Position numbers and translations under genes: made by a program. 64,000 bases of DNA from Haemonchus contortus (taxonomy: Eukaryota; Nematoda; Chromadorea; Rhabditida; Trichostrongylidae), in contig LS997565.1 in assembly GCA_000469685.2 (NCBI GenBank), positions 18,619,597 to 18,683,596 on the forward strand, in the 5' to 3' direction. The notes under the pieces are model-generated. The model was given only the letters and a program-made list of their open reading frames with translations. It did no database searches and was not told the origin of the DNA. Below, piece after piece: positions 34,301-46,300 of the stretch; position 1 is the first letter of the stretch; every line of letters starts with the position of its first letter.

Positions 34301-37300
34301 TTCAACGTTCCTCCATCAGTACGTCCACATTCGTTGAAAGCTATTGTCACTATGCCATCCAAGGATGCCGATCAAGCTGAGATTATCGATAATCATGATG
34401 GTAAGAGAGTGTTTCCTCGTATTGGTTTTATTTTGAGGTAGTTTTTGAATCGTCCTCTATCGTCCCGTTTTTCCTACATCTTACAACGCTCATAATTCCT
34501 CCATAGTGCAGGTGTAAAATGCAAGCTTCGCACTCGGTAAGGTGCGTTGGGGGAGTCGTTGTACAAGTACTGCGATTAGATTGTGTTACTATGTAGCTAA
34601 GCTACAAAAAACATGTTTTTCAAGAAATAGGGTGTTTAGTGAGTAAATGCAACTGGTTGTTTAGCGCTTTGTGCTATGTTTTACCTTTTATAAGCTCTTA
34701 AGAAGCACTCGTAAGGACTCGGTCTGTTTTTGCACGTTTCATCCTCCCAATCACCTGCAACTATGGGTTTTCCCATCGAATGATTGTCCTTTGGACCTGA
34801 GCACTGGATGTAATCTTCGCAACACTGCGAAAGATTGATGATCGAGCTACAGACGCTTATAAGATTACCACGACAACTGATCCTCTATAAGAATTTGCGA
34901 AGGATTTCGTGTAACTCAGCAACGTATGTGCTCCAATTCTTAGTTGCTAGCACAGGTCAAATGGGTCCATCGTTGCAACATAACTGTTCGCGAACATGAG
35001 GAATTACTGGACAAGGGGAACAGTTTTTGTTCAACTAGGCTCGTTCGTCCGCTTTGCAAAGTTGACTTGACTTGTTGGATTGCCACAGCGTTCTGGTTGG
35101 CATCATAATCTTTTGATAGCAACATAATAAAAGTTAACGGCCCGACTTCTGCTGAACGCTGCGCTCCGTAGAGCAAGCGTACATTTATCTTCAATGCGAC
35201 ATAAATATTGCTAAACAAGTTTACTCAGCGGAAAGATGGTCTCCTACCCAGTATAGTGAAGGACTTGTTAAATAGTTGCATTTAGGTCCCAGATTACTTC
35301 TCACTCCAGGATTTGATGGATTTTCGTTTTTTGAGCAAAATGCTCATATATATTCATGCTTGTCTCACAAGTAGGTTACTCATATTCATTTGGACTTCTT
35401 CAGGAACGATTCAAGTGAAGTATGTGCCAAAAAAGCATGGCTCCCATGAGTTGGCTATCGTTCAGGACGGAGCTCATATTGCGGTAATTTTTTCTGGTAG
35501 TTTCTGACGTGTTGCAAATGGTGACCATTCTTTCAAGGGAAGCCCACTCCGTTTTTACGTTGACAGCTATGATGGTGGGTATGCCACGGTCTACGGGCCC
35601 GGGCTACAGAACTCAATAGTAGGCGAGCCGGCTGCCTTCACCGTGTGCGCGAAAGGAACTGCAGCAAAAGAACTGTCCGTGAGCATCGAAGGACCCGCAC
35701 AGAGCAGGATAAAAATTCACGACAACAAGGTAGTCATGAACAACCTTTTTTACTTATAATACCTGCTCCTGAGCTTTCTCATTCCTCTCGGTTAACTAGA
35801 TCCCTTTTATGGTTTTTACAGAAGGATCTTGATAATTTCTATTTTAGGACGGCACTTGTTCCGTTACGTGGGTTCCTCCAGTTCCAGGAGAATACAAGGT
35901 CCATGTGAAACTTGGTGGGAAAGAAGTTCATGATTCGCCATTCCACGTATTGGTTGCAGGTGAAGGACAGGTGGGCCTTTTCTGTTCTGTGTAAAGTGAC
36001 ATCCAAAAGCTCTCTGAAAGCTGTCGTTTACATCATAGAGTGACACGGATGAATCGATAAATTGCTAAGTGTCATTTTCAGTACTACTTAGGACATGCGC
36101 AGGGGTTAGGGGCAAAAAAGATACCATTGCTGATTATACCCACCCTTAGTTTCTTGTTCACGTCCAACGATGCGATCACTACGACTCGTTTCGGGTGCTC
36201 TGGCGTTCATCAGACTTAGGATACAGTCACATTCAAAGGGTTCCCTTCCTCCTCTTCCGTTTTGCCACTAGAAACAGAAAGGAGCTATAGTTCTTAAATT
36301 TAAGTTCCCCAGACATCGATAATGGAGCCTTGCCAACTTAATATTATACTTAGACAAAATTCCACTTTAAAGCACGTCCAGAGGGTTGTTAATTGTTCTG
36401 CGTAATTCTACGTTGATTGGCGAAGTCTAGGTTAGTCTGACGATTCCTATACTTCTTATTGGTTTCGACAAAAACAAGTAATGCAGAGAAGAAGCTCATC
36501 CAGTGCCTATGATATCTTCCCTTCTGATATCTGCTCCTCTAATGTCCAACACGCGTTCTTTATAATTGTTAAGCATCTCGGGGAATAATGTGTTTTGTTT
36601 TTCAGTGACTATTTTAGTACAACCTGTTTCCCTAGTCGTATTCCAGAAAATGTCGTACATTGATCTGCCAAGAATGAATTTTCATTCATTTTTTTCAGAA
36701 GCGTGCTCACCTGTCTGTTGGCTCGACGTCAGAGGTGGCCCTGAATATTAGTCATTCAGAGTTGAAAGGTATTTCTGCTTCAATCAAGTCGCCATCCGGT
36801 ATTGAGGAACCATGCTTTGTTCGTCTCATCGAAGGAGGACGACTTGGTAATTTTTAATATTTGTTTTAGCCTTGCAGATCCAACTCTTTGACATGAAATT
36901 GCATATAAGGCGGTCATTTCCCTTTCATTTGTTGCTTTAAAAAATATAGGAATTGATGTTTTCCAGGTGTTTCCTTCACACCTCGTGAACCGGGCGAGCA
37001 TCTCATTTCTGTGAAGAGGGATGGAAAACTATTGCCAAAAGCACCTTTCAAAATCAAGGCAAGCTAAAGCGTATGCCAGCCTCTGATATACTTCGTTGAA
37101 TTTTTTTATTCAAGGTGGACAAGTCGCAAGTAGGAGATGCAAGCAGAGTTGAAGTTAGTGGACCAGGCAAGAAGAGCGCTGAGTGTATGAAAGAGAACGA
37201 GATTCTCATTGATACTAGTAAAGCTGGTTAGTTTTTTTTCTATCCGCAAGTTCTTAATGCGTTGGTGTGGCTTATTTATTTAGATGTATTCTCGAGTTGT

Positions 37301-40300
37301 TCAGTGAGAATATGTCGTTCCTCACGTGCTCGACAACTGTTATTTGTTTTTTATTGTGTTTGCTGTCTTCGCTCACGGGCAATGCGATGGCAGTTTAATA
37401 GAAGCATTCCTTTGATAAATATGTGAATTGTAGGATATGGTGGATTGTCCGTGTCTGTGCAAGGTCCATCAAAGGCAGAACTCAGTTGTAAAGAGGTAAA
37501 AGCTGGACTAATAAAGGTACTCTACAAGCCAACGGAACCAGGCGTTTACGTAGTAGCAGTCAAATTTGCAGATAATCATGTGAAAGGTTAGTAACTCGTA
37601 CGATTTTCATTCTCGTTTGTTGGCTCGTCTCCTAAGTACTCATCTTACCGCTTTTCTTGATTCGCTCTTCCTCAGAAATTAATTAGTACATATGTGCCTG
37701 TGAGCTTCTAACCGAGTAACAGAGGTGGTTTCTGTATGGCCGATTTGTACATGCCGTCTAAAAGTCGACAGGATTTTTTCTCTCGTAAGCCTCCTTACCT
37801 CGCTGGGTGTAACGACCTGGATCGATTGAAAGCAAAACATAATTTGCTCCCATCAACGATTAGAGCGATGCACCCTGCAGCGAGACGGGGGTGAAAACAA
37901 TGATAGCTGGTCGTGGGGAAAAGAGGAACGCGAAGAAAAGCCAAGTGGGACCAGGGAGTTTAGGTAAGAACATCTGAATGAAGGGATCGCAATTAAAAAG
38001 AGACCAGCTTTCATCAAGCGAGTATTCCCCGATTAACTGAAGGCTGGTAAAAATCGTGGTAGAGTAAAGAGAGGAATTCTATCTGGCATCTCTGCTGCCG
38101 AGTAAGAGCGCGATTTTGTTGATTTAAATCCATTATCTAGTTCCAAGTAGACGTTTCACTTTTCCATGAAGGTGCAAGGATGTGGAGCTCCTTTGGAAAG
38201 CTCGAAGCAAGGGGAGTGATCATAAAGGTCTTCTGTTCCTGTGCAGCAAGTTGTTGTCCAACGCCTCAGTCACGAGTGACGTGCACTCCTTAGACTCTAT
38301 TGTTTCATCTAAAAGTGTCCAAACACTGGGACATAAACGAAGTGTTTGTTTTGAAAGGCTCAATTTCTACTTAGAGGTACAAGGTTTTGAGCTTTATTTT
38401 ACGAGATTTTGGTTACTCAGCAAGTTCCTCAGACCTGAGAATCAGGGATCTTAGTTCAGCTCGACATAGTGGTTTCATTTGTTGAATTAATCCAAGTTCA
38501 TCCAAACCGCCTCCGCCACTAAGTAATGGAGTCAACACAAATGTGATGGGCTTTCACGGTTTTCTGGAAGTTTTTAAATTCGAGGTGAATAGTATGGAGT
38601 TATACATTGTTTTGCTACGTTTGGGACGTTGGTAAACGCTCAGTGCTTGTTTTTCGAAAGCCCGTTGCGCCAGTTTGTAAAAGGCGGCAGTTCCCCTTGC
38701 TTACTACAAAATTATGTCGAAAATTCGCAGCCGAGTAGGTTCGTGATAGAGAACGTAAGTTATTAATCATGGGTGAGATTCTGGAATTGAAAATGTTAAC
38801 ATACTAGGGTTTTATCAAAGCGCACCTGTAGTCGAATGTTTCGACTTTCATGGAAAAGGAATCCGAGAGAGAAGAGGCTATTGGCAGCGACTACTTGCAG
38901 TCACAAGGCGATAGGCCTTATTTGTCATCCTATCGGAACTGGCCCATTCGTTCGTGGCCTCGGTCTCCTGCAAATATTCAAGCACTTATGATCTTTAACC
39001 CTGGTTTCCGCAATAAGCAAAAGGGTCGTTGCGACCATGGTGACACACCGCAAAGGAGGCTCCCGCCCCACACCTCCTCTCAATTCTTTTCTACTGGACC
39101 GTAGTTGCTACACCGCTGCTCAACTACATATAGAAGTGTCCTAGCACGACTAGGCTTGAGTAGGGAGGATATGAGTTGCAAGTGCATGAATGTTGTTTAC
39201 AAAGATCAAAGCAGTACCACAGGACTGCTTTATTATAAGCCTCACAATTTCCGAATATTTAAAGCGGGGGAGACGGGTCGCTTATGTAATGGAAACTTCG
39301 CTGGTTAAAGGTTTCTGCTCATATTTTGGTTCGTCTACCAAAACAGCCTTTGAAGTGTAGAAAAGGCCGAAAGTGTTTTATGGTAGTTGAACTGCAGTAA
39401 TCAAAACCAAGAAAACCAAAAATAACGATGCAGGCAAAACTAATGAAAGTGTGTGCATAGCTGATTAGGCCATTAAGCTTAAGGTTGTAAAGTACCTCAA
39501 ATAGATTCTTTTCAGACAGTCCATTCACGGTGCAGTGCACAGGAAAAGGTGCAGGAAGAAAGCAGGAAGAAATTTCTCGAAAAGCTGAACAGGTGGAGCA
39601 AAATATTACGGTACGACTAAGGTTTGCACGTGGTCATGAAAACATTTTCAGGCTGGACTGTCTCTGGTCGGGAAGGAAGCGCTCCTATTTTTGAAGCTGC
39701 CGAATGTCACGCCAATGGACAGCTGCGCAAAAATCCTTGATCCCAAAGGACGCACCGAAGATGTTGAAATGCGAGATATGGGAGATCAGTTCTTCCAAAT
39801 TAGGTTCGTGATTTTTTCCAAGGTTGACTCTCGAGATTCCAAGATGTCATTGAAGGCTTGGTCTGTGAAAGAAAAAGGGTGTCGTTCTTCCGGTTCCAAG
39901 TTCGATTTCTTTCGGGGAAGAACATTTGGTATGAATTCATCTACGAACACGCTTTTGGCTTGTGTAACAATAATAAACATGGCGAATAGCATATCAAACA
40001 CTGAATGTCTGGCTTTTCAGTGAAGTAGAGTTATAGAGCATGGCGGGACCCCTTCTTCATCAGTTAACTACATAATTATGAGCTCCTATGACAATCGCAA
40101 GGACGAAGTGATCTGGAACTAAGCTGCCTTCATCTGAAATGTTCTTTCTGAACTTACCTTCTTGTTCGTGCAATTTTTTAAGCACGCCATTACCTTACCA
40201 GCGGTACGATTGAATTTCGTTGAAGATCTTTAACCTGTGTTCTTTAGGTGGTTCCCTAAAATGGAAGGTTTGCACCATTTGTCGATCCTAAACAAAGATG

Positions 40301-43300
40301 CTCACATTTATGGTTCACCTTTCCAATTCACTGTTGGTCCGTTCGCAGAAGGAGGAGCTCACAAAGTGCGTTCGTTCCCTTCCATTTTCTATTTGCCCAA
40401 AGTATGTCTGAACATCTTTTGTCCAGGTGAGAGCATCAGGACAAGGAGTTGTTCGCGGTGAGACCAACTCTCCGCAAACCTTCAACATTTACACTCGTGA
40501 AGCAGGACCTGGCAATTTGGTTGTATCAATGGAAGGGCCGAGCAAACCACAAATGGAGTTTCAAGAACATAAGGTATTTTTTCGCTGTGGAATCGGTTTC
40601 AGCAGTATACGTTAGCATGATCCTTTTATTTTTGTATTACATGTGTTGGTACACTCACTCATACTGGGGGTAATCAGGTTCAGTATAACGATGAGAATGA
40701 ATAGTAAGACAGAGTCATAAGACGCATAATGTACGACATACAGTGCGTTTCATAATTATAAGGTCACCCTCAATTTTTGCACTTTCAAAAAAAGTAATCA
40801 TTATGGATTTTTTCTAGCATCATGAACAGATTCCCCAGCACGAATAACCTAGGTATCCGTTGCTTAGCCGCTGCTGCATTCTTCTGAACTTTTTTAGAAC
40901 AGTATCGGTTTTTGCACCGTTTCATAATTATAAGGTCACCCTGAGAAAGTGAACAATTATTAACGAAAGAGAGGAAATTTCGTGTTTGAAGATACTTGTA
41001 AAGGTAAGCATGTGTAGCAAAGGCATTTCTAAACCTGACTGTCAACATGGCTCGTGGTCATCTGCTTTTCTCTGATGAGAAGGCTCATCATGAAGGTGGG
41101 CTCCGTACTCGAGCCATTTCCAGGCAAATAGAGAGATCCCCTTGGTCCATTCAGAGATTTCTAGAGAGCCCTCATGTCGTTAGATATAACACCGACTGTG
41201 GACACCCATGAAAGATTACTACCCGTGACGAGCGGAAAATTCTGAGGACTGTTTCCAACAGTACGTCCTCCTTGAACCAGATCCGATCGGAATTAAACCT
41301 CTCTGTGTCGAAAACTACAGTCTGGAGAGCAGTGAAAAGATGCGAGAACATCACCAGGTAAGCAATGGAGAAGGTGCCACGAATCACCGATTGCCACAGA
41401 GAGGCTCGACTCGGATTTGCAAAGATGAACCTAGGGAGAGATTGGGCAAAGGTAGATCTGCATCGAATCTCACCATAGAGCTGAATAATTCCTACTCAGG
41501 TCGTCTTTTCCGATGAAAAGAAATTCAGTCTGACGGAAACAGGCGGTACTAACGCGACTTGAGGAAGGAACCAGTCTACTTCAGCCGTCGCAGTTTCGGT
41601 GGAGGAAGCCTATGGTGCGGGGTGCGTTCTGCAATGATGTCGTGTTGTCGTGAGCTGCAGTATGGATTTCAAGGATTACCAGAAAGTCTTGGAGCATCAT
41701 TAGTACCTTTTCTATGCCATCGCCGTCACCTCAACTATGTCTTTCAACAAGATAACGCCTACAATCATGTGAGCCGTGCAACGGATGAGTGGCTGCAATG
41801 CCAATAAATAAGCGTCCTACCATGGCCAGCCTGCAGTCCCGACCTCAGTCGGATGGAACATATCTGGAACATAATATTCAGACAGGTTTATGCGAATAAC
41901 CGTCAGTTCCAGGGCAAAGAAGAGCTGAAGCGAGCACTTATCGAAGCATGGAGAGCAACCAATGAGGAACATCTTCGAAACTAGCTTCTAGTATGCCACA
42001 CAGGCTCTTTGATGTTGCTCCTAAACAAGGAGGAGCTATAGATTATTAACCGTTGTACATATGCCATTAACATTGATAAATCATTTACTTCCTCAGGGTG
42101 ACCTTATAATTATGAAACGCACTGTATCATTAGGTTTTTCACTTTCATAACACAGTTGTTCACAAGGAAATCCGCCTCAAGTCAAAGTTTACAGGTTCGT
42201 CTCCGGGAACCTTTTAAAATTTCCGGCTTTGTGGAAGCTTGGTAGCGAGGGAGAGTAGTTGTTCGGGTGTTGAAGGCTTTTCACCGCAATCCAACCTAAA
42301 CTTTCTGCGCAAATTTCTATTAATAGCTCGTCAGAAGAGCTATACTATAGTACTAGCTATACTATATATACCATACTATACTGTACTATACTATACTATA
42401 CTATACTATACTATACTATACTATACTATACTATACTGTACTATACTATACTATACTATACTATACTATACTATACTATACTATACTATACTATACTATA
42501 CTATACTATACTATACTATACTATACTATACTATACTATACTATACTATACTATACTATACTATACTATACTATACTATACTATACTATACTATACTATA
42601 CTATACTATACTATACTATACTATACTATACTATACTATACTATACTATACTATACTATACTATACTATACTATACTATACTATACTATACTATACTATA
42701 CTATACTATACTATACTATACTATACTATACTATACTATACTATACTATACTATACTATACTATACTATACTATACTATACTATACTATACTATACTATA
42801 CTATACTATACTATACTATACTATACTATACTATACTATACTATACTATACTATACTATACTATACTATACTATACTATACTATACTATACTATACTATA
42901 CTATACTATACTATACTATACTATACTATACTATACTATACTATACTATACTATACTATACTATACTATACTATACTATACTATACTATACTATACTATA
43001 CTATACTATAGTACGAGGGATTATAGCGTGATACGTGAGCACATATGAACGTCTACAGTTTACGTCGCAAAGTGGCGTACGAAAAAGAAAGTCGCACTCA
43101 TGAATAATTTCTTTTTAATAGGTCATTGAGCTTAACTTGTCGCAGGCGTGCCCTCGTACATACGGTAGCGCTGCCACTTACTTTCAAGATCATTGACCTG
43201 AAAAGAGATTGACACCTGATCATGTTCCTATGTACATAATATTTATCAAAACAACGTTGACTTATTCCGCGCACGTAGATTCGCGTTTTTCGCTTTTCTT

Positions 43301-46300
43301 TAGTGACTGGGTTGGTATTCATCCTTTTCGTAAAGAATGTTACATGGTTCAACTCAGCTCGTCGAAAAGTAGTGAGTAGAAAGATTCGGAGAAACCAATT
43401 CAAACTCATCATTTAACCAAAATTTCTCTGGTATTAGCAACCACCTCGTCATATTTATAACGAGAAGGCAATCACATTCGATGAGAATACTCAGCGACTT
43501 GTTCCCTCTGTGAAACTCAACGAAAAGTAAATCATCGCGTAACTCAGGAACTGGATGATCCAATGCCCTATCTTCACAGCATAGAAAGTTCACGAGCTCT
43601 GCAACGGTGAACGACCCACTCACTCAACGTGTAATATCACTTGCAGCGTGTAGGAGAGTTCTCGCTTGGCCCTAATCCGTGTAGGCAATAAGGAACTTCT
43701 GCAAGATGTGGTCTACTGCTATTTTTTGATATTATTGTGCCTGCGTTATCATAATCGGATGCGCTTATGTCTGTTTATCCCCTCGAAGTGCCAAACATTT
43801 AGGGCAAAGCCTGTCGTAGTATGAATGAGAAGTTTTGGTGGTAAACATGCATACGTTCCTACCCGTTCCTACTCAATTGAATTTTTGTATGAGCGTAAAC
43901 AGATAGGACATTCTAGAATAGCATGTGGGGCAGTAGGGGCTTTTCGACCGTGAATGTATTTAATAGCGGTAAACAAAATGAAGGATCACAGTACTTCGGA
44001 AATGGGCAAGAGGCAAAAAATGCAATGACGCTACAGCTCAATAAGTTGTTTAAGGTAAAATAATTTGAACTTATCAAAGTAATTGTGAGTGATGAGTGAA
44101 GGAGAAGGAAGTTAATTGCAACCGGTCCTCTTTCTCTAAAAAAAGGATGGATGTTTTATGTGGGTGAGGGGAGGACAGAGGTCCACGGTAAATCAAAGTT
44201 TGAATAAAATTTTAAAAAACATAAAAGCAACTCAGAAACTAGCTGTTCGAGTAGCCATCACGATCTGCTGACCTGACTGGCTGCTTTATTTTGCTCACTG
44301 CCCTGCAATGACTTCTACACCAAGAAATTCTAATAAAAGTTTCAACGATCGGAACAGTTCAAACTTAAAATTTTTTCTAAAATCCATAGTAAATTTCGAA
44401 ATTTTAGGATGGTAATTGTCACGTAAAGTACAAGGTCGCTCAGCCTGGAGAGTACTTGGTTGCGATCAAGTTCAACGACCAACATATCCCGGATTCTCCG
44501 TTCAAAGTACGCTGTTTCGTTATTTTTCGTTGATTTCTAGTTATTCCCTTCTTCGAAAGTATACCGTTTTTTTTCTTAGGTATTCATCGCGCCTGCTACT
44601 GGTGAGGTTCGTAAGTTGGAGTTGGCACAGTTTCACGATCAAGGAATCCCTGCTGGGAAAGCGTTCACATTCACAGTGCTCACCCATCGTGCCAATGGAC
44701 ATCTGGAAGCAAAGGTTATTCATAAGAAAGATCTAGGTCATTCGCTGCCCAATTCCAATCACGGTGAATTGCTTAAGGTAGTCACCCCGAGCAATGAGAT
44801 TGAGACGATCGACATTGTTCCAATTGAGGATGGTGAAAGCTATGCGATGCGATTCCTCCCGAAAGAGGTCAGAAATCTCAATTTCCTTCCTGAAAGAGTT
44901 CTGTATTATGTGAAAGGAATTTCAGAGTGGTAATCACTACATTCACGTGACGCTGGACGGTGCTCCAATGAGGGATTCACCATTCCGTTTGAGAGTCGGA
45001 GGACGTGATCAGTGTGATCCGACAGCTATCAGTGTCACCGGTGATGGCATCAAGAAAGGCTCCACTGGACAGGTACGTTTGCTTTCACCTGTGGACTTAC
45101 TTATCCCTGGTGTTTTCTATGTTATTACTTTACGCCTAGAAATGCGAATTCATCGTCATTACATCAAATGCTGGTGCTGGAACACTCACGGTGCAATTGG
45201 ATGGACCGAGCAAAGCGACGCTGGACGCGTATGAAGTCGGTATAGTTGTCCAGATTCGTATTTTGCGGGTTACGGGATTCCTGTTAGGGGCAGTTAACTT
45301 TGCTGAAGATCCTTTCGTGCAACGGTTCTCTCAAATCATTTGACGTAGACACCTGAGCGAATGGCGATCATCTGATAATTAGAGAATCAGTGAATCGCTA
45401 TTTCCTATGATTAGGTATAGTTCAAAGCATCATCCTTTGGCCCCTTGTCTTTTCCTCTAGTTATCTCTTCATTTATATCTTTATTTCTCAGCTACAAATG
45501 AAGGCTTGATCAGAGTTGCCGAAAATTAGAGCACCTGTTAATAATATAAAAGACGCTCAATAACTTGTGTGTTCTTGATACTCTGTCGTGTTCCACACTG
45601 CAGGCGATTCGAACCACCAATACACTTCAAGCGTTAGTCTGAATTGCATGAGAACTACATAGGAAAATTGCAGGTTCCGATAGGAACCTCACGTTCGTCA
45701 TTAATAAATTTGGTTGGAGGGTAGTTCCTATTTCGTTCCTTTATGGTTGCAGCATTAAGTGATGCATCTATCCCAAATGTATTACATACTCACATGCAAC
45801 CTTCGAAAATCTTTGAAATTGTTCGCACAATTATTTTAAAGCTTTGATATACCTGCACCGATCGAGGGATAGGATTTTCTAAAGATGCCCTGTTTTTTAA
45901 TGTTTCATAGTCAATGTCAGCTAACATTTGACAGGAGTTGACGATTTCACATTTGTAGCTCGAACGTGGCTACAAAGTTCGCTATACTCCATTGGCACCA
46001 GGAGACTACTATGCTGCCATCAAGTATAACGGTGCGTCATGGTATTTTGTTCGGATTCCTTACATATCTCGATTACTTCGTGTCTACGCCACCCACATGT
46101 GCCGTAGGAGATCACTTTTGGACAGTTTGTTAAAAATTTCTTTCTACGTTCCTATTTTTGTTTCGTAGGCCCTGTAAATATGCACATTGCCTACAGTAAT
46201 ATGTTTGTGGTTGGACTTTTGTTTCTTGTCGCCTTAGCCAAGGTATGAAGTGTATAAGACAGCCAGCATAAACCATGGCTTTGATTGTAGGCGATGAAGC

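Noticed and set aside
42239..43048. 269-codon frame of Tyr-Thr-Ile-Leu-Tyr repeats
   Set aside because: Direct translation of the CTATA array; a 5-bp repeat is open in several frames by nature.
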